Source of the DNA: JAWSUT01 sp033549345
GTDB taxonomy: Bacteria > Bacillota > Dethiobacteria > Dethiobacterales > Dethiobacteraceae
NCBI GenBank assembly: GCA_033549345.1
Contig: JAWSUT010000053.1
Coordinates: 1 to 10,631 of the forward strand
Reading direction: 5' to 3'
DNA: 10,631 bases
In this document: piece by piece, positions 1-6,547 of the stretch
Layout of the letters: every line of letters starts with the position of its first letter
Position numbering within the stretch: the stretch's first letter is position 1
Notes under the pieces: model-generated
Database searches by the model: none
The model's input: only the letters and a program-made list of their open reading frames with translations
What the model was told of the DNA's origin: nothing
Position numbers and translations under genes: made by a program

Positions 1-114
1 ACTTAACAATTTGATTGGCGGTTTCCCCAATTATATCAAGGGTTTATTCAACATTTTGAGCTGCGAAAGTTGAGTAAAGTAATAAAAACAAACTTAAGAT
101 GTTGTTAACCATTT

Positions 115-146
115 GCAGGAAGGAATATTTATGTAATCAGCGAATA
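115..146 (+). promoter_or_regulatory. Candidate sigma-H-like promoter of the activase operon
   Basis: AGGA at 121-124 (preceded by GA) is followed after 17 nt by GAAT at 142-145. The Bacillus sigma-H consensus, as I remember it, is RWAGGAxxT, 14 nt, then HGAAT, which puts 18 nt between AGGA and GAAT; this site is one base shorter. The start would fall near 153, leaving a leader of about 50 nt before the GTG at 201. The same AGGA-17-GAATA arrangement occurs on the minus strand at 6545-6569, which strengthens the reading. No convincing sigma-A pair was found in 1-200, and the rest of that stretch holds no gene or terminator I can support. Confidence 0.45.
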
Positions 147-200
147 GAAAACTATTGGGATGCGGCTTAGCGTCAATAAAAGCAGAAAGAAGGTGACACG

Positions 201-1175
201 GTGCGAGTCGGAATTCCAAGCACATTGTCGTTTTTTACATTTTATCCGCTTTGGAAACCATTTTTTGAAGGACTGGGAGTCGAAGTGGTAACGTCGCCTG
301 TTTCCAATAAAGGATTACTGGATGAAGGAGTAAAAGAAACAGTGAATGACGCCTGCGTGCCGATCAAGCTGTTCCACGGGCACGTCGCCGTACTTAAAGA
401 TAAAGTGGATGTTTTATTTCTGCCCCGTTTGGTGTCGTTGGACGGCAAGAATACCCTTTGCCCGAAATTTCTGGGCCTGCCGGACATGGTTCGCTATTCC
501 ATAAACGGGCTTCCAGACATTATTGAGGACCGGCTGGATTTAAAGAAGGGCAAATTGGAGCTCTATCGTTTTATGTACCGTGTGGGGAAACGGTTTACAG
601 ACAATAAACTGAAAATTGCCTGTGCGATTTGGCAGGCAAGGTATAATTTTGCCCGATACCGGAAATTATTATTACATGGTTTGACGCCGGCGGAAGCATT
701 CCCACTTTTAGAGAGTGGGGAAGCGCCAAAGCCCAGGGCGGAAGAAAAGCCGATCAAGCTGGCGGTACTCGGTTACCCCTATGCTCTTTACGATAACTAT
801 ATCAGCGTGGGGCTTCTGGAAAAACTCAAAGAGCAGGATGTTTCCATTGTGACACCGGAAATGGTGCCTGAGAACGTTCTCAAGAAAATGGGTAAAAGGC
901 TGCCCAAAAATCTTTTCTGGTATTACAGTAACCGTGTTGTCTGGGCATCACTGTATTTTCTGAGGGACCGTTCGGTAGACGGGATTATCCATGTAACGGC
1001 GTTTGGCTGCGGCCCGGATGCAATGACAAACAAGCTGGTTGAACTGGAAGCAAAGGAACAAAGACAGATCCCCTTCCTGTCTGTTACCATTGATGAGCAC
1101 ACCGGTGAAGCCGGAGTGGCCACCCGCGTAGAGGCCTTTGTTGATCTTCTCAAGAGAAAGAAGGGGATACTGTGA
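201..1175 (+). CDS. DUF2229-like CoA activase / 2-hydroxyacyl-CoA dehydratase-related protein
   Basis: A 324-residue cytoplasmic protein of the DUF2229 (acyl-CoA dehydratase activase-related) family, related to the HgdB subunit of 2-hydroxyacyl-CoA dehydratases. The N-terminus MRVGIPSTLSFFTFYPLW and the NDACVPIKLFHGH block with Cys52 are typical. Further conserved-looking cysteines are Cys87 (TLCPK) and Cys270 (FGCGPD), followed by the DEHTGEAG motif at 298-305. Three widely spaced cysteines are the pattern that holds a [4Fe-4S] cluster in HgdA/HgdB-type subunits, so cluster binding is a reasonable inference. The GTG start at 201 is preceded by AGAAGGTG. The stop overlaps the next gene's start by 4 nt (GTGA), so translation is coupled. 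In many clostridia these domains are fused with two ATPase domains into one very large protein; here they are separate. The substrate is unknown and no classic dehydratase subunit pair lies in the window. Confidence 0.85.
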   Translation: MRVGIPSTLSFFTFYPLWKPFFEGLGVEVVTSPVSNKGLLDEGVKETVNDACVPIKLFHGHVAVLKDKVDVLFLPRLVSLDGKNTLCPKFLGLPDMVRYSINGLPDIIEDRLDLKKGKLELYRFMYRVGKRFTDNKLKIACAIWQARYNFARYRKLLLHGLTPAEAFPLLESGEAPKPRAEEKPIKLAVLGYPYALYDNYISVGLLEKLKEQDVSIVTPEMVPENVLKKMGKRLPKNLFWYYSNRVVWASLYFLRDRSVDGIIHVTAFGCGPDAMTNKLVELEAKEQRQIPFLSVTIDEHTGEAGVATRVEAFVDLLKRKKGIL

Positions 1176-2251
1176 AGATTTCTTTTCCTTTTATGGGGAC
1201 CTCTCATATAGCGATTAGTTATTTATTGGAGAATTTGGGACATGAAGTAATCTATCCACCGGTTCCCTCCAAGAAAACACTTTCTCTTGGCGTGCAGTAC
1301 TCACCTGAGTTTGCCTGCCTGCCCTTTAAAATTCTGATGGGCACATACCTGGAAGCGATGGAACTGGGTGCGGACAGCCTGATTACTTCAGGTGGTTTCG
1401 GGCCCTGCCGTGCCGGTTATTACGGAGAACTTCACAAACGGATTCTTCATGATTTGGGGCATCCCGTTGAGATGCTGGTCCTGGAACCGCCGCTTATGGC
1501 GCCTGTGGATTTTCTGCGTAAAGTACATCGTTTGGTGCGCCCCACATCCAGCTACCCGAACCTGGTTCGTGTTTTTAAAGTAGCCTGGGAAAAAATGCGC
1601 TCGCTGGATGAACTGGAAGGGGAGCTGCATAAACTGCGGCCGCTGGCATACTCTAAACACCAGATTACAGCCACATACGAAGAAGGGCTGGATATGATTC
1701 GCCAGGCCCGTTCCGTGCCGGAAGTGTTGGAAGCAAAAGAGGCAGGCCTTAAGAAGCTGCGGGGTGTGCCTGCGGATCACGAACTGAATCCGTTGAAGAT
1801 TGGGATTATCGGGGAGATTTATGTTGTCCTTGAACCGTTCGCCAACCATGATATTGAAAAAGTTCTCGGTGACATGGGGGTCTATGTCCACCGCTCCATC
1901 TTTTTAACCAACTGGACCCGGGATAATGCGATATCCAACGGTGAGAAAGATATTCGCGCTGCAGCCGTGCCTTACCTGAATCAGCTGGTGGGCGGGCATG
2001 GACAGAACAGTATTGGTGAAACGGTGCTGTATGCCAAACATGGCTTTGACGGTGTGATTCAACTGGCTCCTTTCACCTGCATTCCCGAAATTGTGGCCAA
2101 GAGTATTATGCCCGTGCTTAGCCGGGATAAAGATATTCCCGTGATGACATTATTCTTAGATGAACAGACCGGCCGTGCCGGTGTGGAAACCCGCCTTGAA
2201 GCATTTCTTGATTTGCTCAGGCAGAAACGTATCAAGCAGGAGGCGAGCTAA
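1172..2251 (+). CDS. Second DUF2229/HgdB-like CoA activase-associated protein
   Basis: A 359-residue protein of the same superfamily as its upstream neighbour and probably its partner. It carries Cys49 in ACLPFK, Cys79 in GGFGPCRAGYYGELH and Cys303 in FTCIPE, then DEQTGRAGVETRLEAF near the C-terminus. This parallels the Cys52, Cys87, Cys270 and DEHTGEAG layout of the upstream protein, so the two look like distant paralogues that may form a heterodimer, each with a three-cysteine Fe-S site (inference). The GTG start at 1172 lies inside the GTGA overlap with the upstream stop. The gene ends just before the SD and TTG start of the ATPase gene. Annotation pipelines usually call this family 'CoA protein activase' or '2-hydroxyglutaryl-CoA dehydratase'. 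The reaction is not known. Confidence 0.83.
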   Translation: MKISFPFMGTSHIAISYLLENLGHEVIYPPVPSKKTLSLGVQYSPEFACLPFKILMGTYLEAMELGADSLITSGGFGPCRAGYYGELHKRILHDLGHPVEMLVLEPPLMAPVDFLRKVHRLVRPTSSYPNLVRVFKVAWEKMRSLDELEGELHKLRPLAYSKHQITATYEEGLDMIRQARSVPEVLEAKEAGLKKLRGVPADHELNPLKIGIIGEIYVVLEPFANHDIEKVLGDMGVYVHRSIFLTNWTRDNAISNGEKDIRAAAVPYLNQLVGGHGQNSIGETVLYAKHGFDGVIQLAPFTCIPEIVAKSIMPVLSRDKDIPVMTLFLDEQTGRAGVETRLEAFLDLLRQKRIKQEAS

Positions 2252-2252
2252 T

Positions 2253-3221
2253 TTGCAGGGATACTTAGGGATTGACGTAGGTTCAGTAAGCACAAATCTG
2301 GTTGTGATTGATGAAGACGGCCAGGTACTTGTGAATCTTTATCTACGTACCCGCGGACAGCCCATTAAAGCAGTCCAGGATGGCATGCGCCAGGTAGAAG
2401 AAGCGCTAAAAGGTAAAGATATTGAAATCTGTGGCGTGGGAACCACCGGCAGCGCCAGAACACTGACAGGTGTAATTGTCGGTGCCGACACGGTGAAAAA
2501 TGAAATTACCGCCCATGCCGTGGCAGCATCACATCTTGTGCCGGATGTTCAGACCGTCTTGGAGATTGGCGGCCAGGATTCAAAAATTATATTGCTTCGT
2601 GACGGAATTGTTGTCGATTTCGCCATGAATACTGTCTGTGCAGCCGGTACCGGTTCTTTTCTTGACCATCAGGCGGATCGGCTGAACATACCCATTGAAG
2701 AATTCGGAGACCTGGCACTGCAAAGCACAGGCCCTGTCAGGATTGCCGGGCGCTGTTCGGTATTTGCCGAGTCGGACATGATTCACAAGCAGCAGATGGG
2801 GCATCAGGCATCAGACATTATTGCCGGCCTCTGTGATGCACTGGTACGAAACTACCTGAACAATGTGGGTAAAGGCAAGGAAGTGCTGGGCCCCGTTGTG
2901 TTCCAGGGCGGTGTGGCCGCAAACAAGGGAATCCGGGCAGCCTTCGAAAAAGCACTCAACATTGAAGTCATCGTTCCGGAATATTTCAGTGTTATGGGGG
3001 CCATCGGCGCTGCGCTTTTGGCAAAATCAACGGCGAAAGAAAAGCAAAAAACTGAATTCCGCGGCTTTGCCGTCTCGGAAATGGAATATGAGGCATCCAG
3101 TTTCGAGTGCCAGGGCTGCCCGAACCTCTGTGAAATCGTCAACATTACAGTTGACGGTGAAGTGCTGGCCCGTTGGGGGGGGCGCTGCGGCAAGTGGGAG
3201 ACATTACGAAAAACAGGATAA
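2253..3221 (+). CDS. Acyl-CoA dehydratase activase, BadF/BadG/BcrA/BcrD ATPase family (HgdC-like)
   Basis: A 322-residue ASKHA-fold ATPase. HgdC-type activases use ATP hydrolysis to push one low-potential electron from their [4Fe-4S] cluster into a dehydratase. Visible motifs are GIDVGSVSTN (6-15, phosphate binding), GVGTTGSAR, EIGGQDSKII, CAAGTGSF with Cys129, GRCSVFAESD with Cys168, QGGVAANKGIR and the closing GAIGAALLA. Cys129 and Cys168 match the spacing of the two cluster ligands of the Acidaminococcus HgdC dimer (remembered as Cys127 and Cys166). A tail of about 50 residues adds four more cysteines: Cys286, Cys289, Cys293 and Cys312 (CxxCxxxC plus C), characteristic of the DUF2229-linked subfamily. 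The TTG start at 2253 is chosen because AGGAGG lies at 2238-2243, just before the preceding stop, and the sequence begins directly at the ATPase motif. It is the last gene before a strong terminator. Confidence 0.9.
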   Translation: MQGYLGIDVGSVSTNLVVIDEDGQVLVNLYLRTRGQPIKAVQDGMRQVEEALKGKDIEICGVGTTGSARTLTGVIVGADTVKNEITAHAVAASHLVPDVQTVLEIGGQDSKIILLRDGIVVDFAMNTVCAAGTGSFLDHQADRLNIPIEEFGDLALQSTGPVRIAGRCSVFAESDMIHKQQMGHQASDIIAGLCDALVRNYLNNVGKGKEVLGPVVFQGGVAANKGIRAAFEKALNIEVIVPEYFSVMGAIGAALLAKSTAKEKQKTEFRGFAVSEMEYEASSFECQGCPNLCEIVNITVDGEVLARWGGRCGKWETLRKTG

Positions 3222-3225
3222 GCGT

Positions 3226-3258
3226 AAAAGTTGGGCAAATAGGCCCAACTTTTTTTTT
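3226..3258 (+). terminator. Intrinsic terminator after the activase operon
   Basis: A perfect 11-bp inverted repeat has arms at 3226-3236 and 3243-3253 and a 6-nt loop (AAATAG). The 3' arm runs into an unbroken T run that ends at 3258. The hairpin starts 4 nt after the ATPase stop codon. Confidence 0.93.
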
Positions 3259-3267
3259 GACTCATCA

Positions 3268-3294
3268 TTGACAATAGAAAACAGGTATGATAAT
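3268..3294 (+). promoter_or_regulatory. Probable sigma-A promoter of the GntR-ABC operon
   Basis: A consensus -35 TTGACA lies at 3268-3273. The best -10 is GATAAT at 3289-3294 (5 of 6 matches) with a short 15-nt spacer. TAATTT at 3291-3296 gives the ideal 17-nt spacing but matches only 3 of 6 bases. Either choice starts transcription at about 3301-3303, at the edge of the palindrome at 3302-3321. Confidence 0.6.
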
Positions 3295-3301
3295 TTTAGG
3301 G

Positions 3302-3321
3302 TGTATTATAAATATAGTACA
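3302..3321 (+). promoter_or_regulatory. Candidate YtrA-type GntR operator (imperfect palindrome)
   Basis: The site reads TGTA-T-TATA-AA-TATA-G-TACA, and 16 of its 20 positions agree with its own reverse complement. It lies on the presumed transcription start, 18 nt before the GntR gene's ATG, an ideal place for autorepression. The outer half-sites TGTA...TACA resemble the AGTGTA-N13-TACACT operator I remember for B. subtilis YtrA; only the inner four bases are kept and the spacing is similar. A second, weaker repeat, GTATTA (3303-3308) with TAATAC (3323-3328), overlaps it. Confidence 0.6.
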
Positions 3322-3338
3322 GTAATACGGGGGTGTCT

Positions 3339-3752
3339 ATGTGGTATCATGTTGACCCGCACAGCGGGATTCCCATTTATATTCAGCTTATTGAACAAAT
3401 TAAGAAAGCCGTGGCCAGCGGCCAGCTGAACCCAGGTGAGCAGCTGCCTTCGGTCAGGGAGCTGGCTTTGCAGCTGACTATTAACCCCAATACGGTTTCG
3501 AAAGCGTATCAGGAACTGGAGCGGCAGGGAACAATTCAGTCAGCCAGGGGGCTCGGTACGTTTGTGGCCAAACGGAACCAGGAGTTTGGCGGCCAGCAGG
3601 AAGCAGCTCTGGAGAAAGCGCTGGAGACGTTAATGGTTGAAGCATATCAGTTGGCCGTAGACGAAGAAACACTACGTGAAAAATTCAGCGAAAAACTGGC
3701 TGCCTGGAAAGACAGGCTGAAGGGAGAGCGCCGAAATGGAATGGGCGATTGA
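3339..3752 (+). CDS. GntR-family (YtrA subfamily) transcriptional repressor
   Basis: A 137-residue regulator with a short C-terminal dimerisation tail, as expected of the YtrA subfamily. It begins MWYHVDPHSGIPIYIQLIEQI and carries the winged-helix signature with LPSVRELALQLTINPNTV, AYQELERQG and RGLGTFV. The C-terminal half (about residues 80-137) is rich in Glu, Lys and Leu and probably forms helices; there is no effector domain. YtrA-type genes usually sit first in operons that encode ABC transporters and repress their own operon, which fits the ABC genes downstream. The ATG at 3339 is preferred over a GTG two codons upstream because the G-rich SD at 3329-3335 overlaps that GTG. The 3' end overlaps the ATPase gene by 17 nt. 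The inducer is unknown; family members often respond to cell-wall-active compounds. Confidence 0.9.
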   Translation: MWYHVDPHSGIPIYIQLIEQIKKAVASGQLNPGEQLPSVRELALQLTINPNTVSKAYQELERQGTIQSARGLGTFVAKRNQEFGGQQEAALEKALETLMVEAYQLAVDEETLREKFSEKLAAWKDRLKGERRNGMGD

Positions 3753-4626
3753 GCTAAAGGGCCTGCAAAAAACATTCGACGAAATAACTGCAGTCGATAA
3801 CTTATCTCTGGAAGTACCGGCAGGCAGTATTTTTGGTTTTCTTGGGCCTAATGGGGCAGGTAAGACAACAACAATAAAAACAATGCTGGGGCTTTTACGA
3901 GCAGATGTCGGGAGCGGGAACATCCTCGGGTTTGATATCGTGCGCGATTCGGTCGCGATACGACAACGAGTCGGCTATGTGGCTGAAGTGCAAAATCTTT
4001 ATGATTACATGACAGTTGAAGGGATTCTTAGTTTTTGCCGCTCGTTTTACCCCAAATGGAACAAAAAATTAGCAGACAAATATCTGGATGTTTTCCGGCT
4101 GCCCCGCAGAGTGAAAATAAAGAATCTCTCTAAGGGCATGAAGACGCAGTTGGCGTTGGTGCTGGCCATGGCGCCGGAACCGGAACTGTTAATCCTTGAC
4201 GAGCCCACATCCGGCCTTGATACGATTAACAGGCAGGAATTTCTGCGGATTATCCTGGAGGAAATTTCAATACAGGGCCGGACGGTTTTTTTCTCGTCCC
4301 ATCTACTGCACGATGTGGAGCGTGTTGCGGACCGAATTGCCATTATCAATAATGGTACATTAATTGAAGTCCGTGATGTGGATGAGTTGAAAACAGTGGT
4401 GAAAAAAATCCGGGTTGTATTTCAAAGAGAACCGGGTGCAGATTTTTTTGACTACCCCGGGATTGTCGGCATTGAAAAGGACGGCCCTGCTTATCTGCTC
4501 TCTGTGGAGGGAAATCTTCAGGAAATCCTGATGCATCTGAAAAATACGCCCTACTTTACTTTGGATGTGGTAGACCGGAACCTGGAGGACATCTTTATTG
4601 AGAAAGTCAGGGGGGATGGCAAGTGA
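3736..4626 (+). CDS. ABC transporter ATP-binding protein (YtrB/CcmA-like)
   Basis: A 296-residue single-NBD ATPase that should pair with the next gene's permease at the membrane and power export or another envelope function. Walker A is GPNGAGKTT (37-45), the signature is the variant LSKGM (131-135), Walker B is LLILDEPTSGLD with Asp155 and Glu156, and the switch His is H189 in SSHLLHDVERVAD. The signature departs from LSGGQ but has the same core (LSKGM) seen in YtrB-like members. At the Q-loop the sequence is YVAEVQNLYDYMTV. Residues from about 215 on form the C-terminal extension common in this subgroup. The ATG at 3736 follows AGGGAGAG at 3721-3728 and lies inside the GntR gene; the 3' end overlaps the permease gene by 4 nt (GTGA). 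Substrate unknown. Confidence 0.92.
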   Translation: MEWAIELKGLQKTFDEITAVDNLSLEVPAGSIFGFLGPNGAGKTTTIKTMLGLLRADVGSGNILGFDIVRDSVAIRQRVGYVAEVQNLYDYMTVEGILSFCRSFYPKWNKKLADKYLDVFRLPRRVKIKNLSKGMKTQLALVLAMAPEPELLILDEPTSGLDTINRQEFLRIILEEISIQGRTVFFSSHLLHDVERVADRIAIINNGTLIEVRDVDELKTVVKKIRVVFQREPGADFFDYPGIVGIEKDGPAYLLSVEGNLQEILMHLKNTPYFTLDVVDRNLEDIFIEKVRGDGK

Positions 4627-5390
4627 ATACAGCCCTGATTAAAAAAGAGCTGCGGGAAGCGTTATGGAAGCTTGTGCTGGGACTGGCGCTTATGATCGTG
4701 ACAGCTGCGTCAATTCCCCTCATGTATGAGATGATTGCCGACCTGCTGTCTCAGCTTAAGTTAGAAGAAATGGGGTTCTTTAGTAATTTCATGTCACCCG
4801 GTATTCTTTCCGATTATTCTGCATATTTGTGGAGTCAGTGGAACGGTAAGAACCTCTTAAATATCGGTACCGTACTGGCAGTGATTTTAGGCATGGGTAC
4901 AATCGCCGGTGAGGTGAGCAACCAGACGATTAGTTTTCTTTTGACACGGCCCATATCCCGCAGGACGGTGTTTATCAGTAAGGTATTTTCCGGAGCTTTT
5001 ATACTTGCAGTTATCGTCGCTGTTTCCACGGTTGTGATGCTTGTTCTGGCCGCCGTGTCCTCACCGGAGTTTCTGGATGTCGGACGGCTGCTGGTTGCCA
5101 CCTGCATTACGTTTCTCGGACTGCTTTTAATTTATATCATGACAGTATTTTTTTCGACTATCCTTAGTGACCCGGTGAAAGTGGCCGGGGTAACGATTCT
5201 GGCAATTATTGTCATGTATACCCTCGGTTGGTTTGCTGTTACCAGGAAGTTTGCTCTTTTTGTACAGATGGCAGCCGGCGGTTATTTTCTGGGAGGCGTA
5301 TTCCCCACCGGTGCGGTAATCGTTATGCTGCTGACCGTAGTTCTTTTGTCTGCTGTGGGGATTACAGTTTTTGAAAGAAGAGAATATTAG
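4623..5390 (+). CDS. ABC-2-type transporter permease
   Basis: A 255-residue integral membrane protein with about six hydrophobic segments, roughly at 17-38, 77-97, 115-140, 145-172, 180-202 and 226-248. The segment GMGTIAGEVSNQTISFLLTRPISRRTVFISK is the typical coupling region of ABC-2 permeases, where a cytoplasmic helix meets the ATPase. The GTG start at 4623 lies in the GTGA overlap with the ATPase gene and is preceded by AGGGGGGATGG. Together with that gene it should form a homodimeric or (ABC)2 transporter. It is the only permease in the operon. The YtrCDEF-type extra subunits known from Bacillus are absent. Transported compound unknown. Confidence 0.88.
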   Translation: MNTALIKKELREALWKLVLGLALMIVTAASIPLMYEMIADLLSQLKLEEMGFFSNFMSPGILSDYSAYLWSQWNGKNLLNIGTVLAVILGMGTIAGEVSNQTISFLLTRPISRRTVFISKVFSGAFILAVIVAVSTVVMLVLAAVSSPEFLDVGRLLVATCITFLGLLLIYIMTVFFSTILSDPVKVAGVTILAIIVMYTLGWFAVTRKFALFVQMAAGGYFLGGVFPTGAVIVMLLTVVLLSAVGITVFERREY

Positions 5391-5403
5391 GGAGGTTGTC
5401 AGG

Positions 5404-5706
5404 ATGCTGTTAACAACAACAGATGTACGCGCGGATTATGAGGTTTTGGGGATTGTGCGGGGAAACAAAGTAAGAGCTGTACACCTGGGTAAAGATATTC
5501 TGGCCGGAATTCGCAAGCTGGTTGGAGGAGATGTGTCGGAATATGCGGAGCTGATGAGTGAAGTGCGGGATTCTGCTTTTGAAGAAATGATCAGCGAGGC
5601 GGAAAAGCTGGGTGCCAATGCCATTGTGGGAATCCGGTTCTCTTCTTCCACCATTTCTACCGGCATGGCCGAAATTTATGTCTACGGTACGGCAATAAAA
5701 ATATAG
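5404..5706 (+). CDS. YbjQ/UPF0145 family small protein (DUF74)
   Basis: A 100-residue protein of the YbjQ/UPF0145 family (PF01906, called putative heavy-metal-binding), whose members form ring-shaped pentamers. Diagnostic blocks are TTTDVRADYEVLGIVRG near the N-terminus, the helix SEYAELMSEVRDSAFEEMISEAEKLGANAIVGIRF, and the closing YVYGTAIKI. The ATG at 5404 follows AGGGAGG at 5389-5395 by 8 nt. An upstream in-frame TTG at 5371 would lie inside the permease gene and lacks a good SD. Only 13 nt separate it from the permease stop, so it belongs to the ABC operon. The biochemical role of the family is unresolved. It has no cysteine or histidine cluster that would prove metal binding; the only His is in the AVHLGKD loop. 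Confidence 0.9.
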   Translation: MLLTTTDVRADYEVLGIVRGNKVRAVHLGKDILAGIRKLVGGDVSEYAELMSEVRDSAFEEMISEAEKLGANAIVGIRFSSSTISTGMAEIYVYGTAIKI

Positions 5707-5714
5707 GTGATAGG

Positions 5715-5761
5715 AAAAGCGGGCCGGTCCGTGTTGATAACGGAATGGCCCGCTTTGTTTT
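5715..5761 (+). terminator. Hairpin terminator between convergent operons
   Basis: The outer stem AAAGCGGGCC (5716-5725) pairs with GGCCCGCTTT (5747-5756). An inner stem TCCGT/ACGGA continues it beyond a small G/A mismatch, and the tail is GTTTT. The minus-strand gene cluster ends inside it at 5760. Read on the minus strand, the hairpin is followed by CTTTTCC, so it may also stop convergent transcription, less strongly. Confidence 0.82.
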
Positions 5762-6134
5762 ACGAGTCAAGCAGGGGTATTTTTCGCCAGTGATAGAGAT
5801 AGACCGGGAAAGCGACAAGAATCTGTGCCAGGCTGCGGAACAATTGCAGCATGGCGGAATTAAATGAATTTCTTTGTTCAAGATTTTCCTGGTGTACTTT
5901 CTGGTTTTGCAGTTCCTGTTCAATAAGTTCTTTTGTCAGTTGTGAAGACGCCGCATCAGGTGGTTCTACGGGTTTGGGTTCATAGTAAGGCCGGCTGGTT
6001 GACTGGTCCGGTAGGGGGATCAACATGTCAATACCGGCACGAACAAGGCCTGTTACCCCGACGATTATCGTAATCAGCATAACGAAACAGACAAGGTAAA
6101 AATACAACTGGTCAATGCCCCATTTTAGCTTCAT
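5760..6134 (-). CDS. Two-helix membrane protein, DUF5671-like (second of a paralogous pair)
   Basis: A 124-residue protein with one hydrophobic segment at about 10-33 (YFYLVCFVMLITIIVGVTGL) and another near the C-terminus at about 95-113. The latter is followed by VYLYHWRKI. Between them lies a polar stretch with Pro-rich (KPVEPPDAA) and Gln/Glu-rich parts, possibly a short coiled coil. The start ATG at 6134 overlaps the stop of the upstream gene (ATGA) and has GGAGGAA in front of it. The YLVCFV and YLYHW(K/R)KI blocks recur in the neighbour, so the two are paralogues. They resemble DUF5671-type membrane proteins from memory; no biochemical function is known to me. The last codons lie within the shared terminator hairpin. 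Confidence 0.75.
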   Translation of the reverse strand: MKLKWGIDQLYFYLVCFVMLITIIVGVTGLVRAGIDMLIPLPDQSTSRPYYEPKPVEPPDAASSQLTKELIEQELQNQKVHQENLEQRNSFNSAMLQLFRSLAQILVAFPVYLYHWRKIPLLDS

Positions 6135-6511
6135 GCCGTAGTTCCTCCATTTGCCGGAAACAGTTCTATTCTGATTTTTTTCCAGTGATATAGATAGAAG
6201 GGGATGGGAATAAGCCAGACAAACAAAGAACCAATCAGATTTCGCAGCGTATAGGCACGATTAACGGCCCGTTCACTTTCGAGCTGTTCATCCCGGATCT
6301 GTTCTAATTCTGCAACAGACGGTACGTCTCTGCCGGTATTGCGGTACTCCTGCTCAATATCCATTAGAGTACGATAGTAGGGATAGTCAACAGGATAAAT
6401 AAACTTTACAGAATTATTGAGAAATGAAATCAGACCGAAAACAATCATCATCAGTGTGACAAAACAGACCAGATATAAGTAGATATTTTTAATCTGCCAT
6501 CCCTGTGTCAC
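6131..6511 (-). CDS. Two-helix membrane protein, DUF5671-like (first of a paralogous pair)
   Basis: A 126-residue protein with hydrophobic segments at about 10-32 (IYLYLVCFVTLMMIVFGLISF) and 90-108, the second followed by FYLYHWKKI. The loop between them (about 33-88) is acidic with several Tyr and Glu. It shares the layout and both end motifs with the next gene on the same strand, and the two probably work as a heteromeric membrane assembly (inference). The start is GTG at 6511-6509, chosen because GGAGGG (plus-strand CCCTCC, 6518-6523) lies 6 nt upstream. The pair overlaps by 4 nt. A sigma-H-like promoter faces this gene in the divergent region. Function unknown. Confidence 0.75.
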   Translation of the reverse strand: MTQGWQIKNIYLYLVCFVTLMMIVFGLISFLNNSVKFIYPVDYPYYRTLMDIEQEYRNTGRDVPSVAELEQIRDEQLESERAVNRAYTLRNLIGSLFVWLIPIPFYLYHWKKIRIELFPANGGTTA

Positions 6512-6537
6512 ATAAATCCCTCCATAGAGTATTTGCT

Positions 6538-6547
6538 AATACGTATT
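6538..6547. repeat. Perfect 10-bp palindrome AATACGTATT in the divergent promoter region
   Basis: AATACGTATT is its own reverse complement and covers the end of the proposed minus-strand -10 element (GAAT at 6548-6545). It could be an operator for the small XRE-type regulator encoded divergently, but a 10-bp AT-rich palindrome can also arise by chance. Confidence 0.3.

Noticed and set aside
70..100. Sigma-A promoter TTGAGT / TAAGAT before the first gene
   Set aside because: The spacing is 19 nt and the -10 matches only 4 of 6 positions; the AGGA-GAAT element nearer the gene is the better candidate.
143..156. Short inverted repeat AATAG-AAAA-CTATT near the first promoter
   Set aside because: Only a 5-bp AT-rich stem without a T run. 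It is too weak to call a terminator or operator.
1388..1891. Minus-strand reading frame (167 codons) opposite the second DUF2229-like gene
   Set aside because: It lies wholly antisense to a well-supported gene and has no recognisable motif or convincing SD.
2160..2252. Upstream in-frame extension of the activase ATPase gene
   Set aside because: It would overlap the preceding gene by about 90 nt and add an arginine-rich leader unlike the family. AGGAGG before the TTG at 2253 places the start directly at the ATPase motif.
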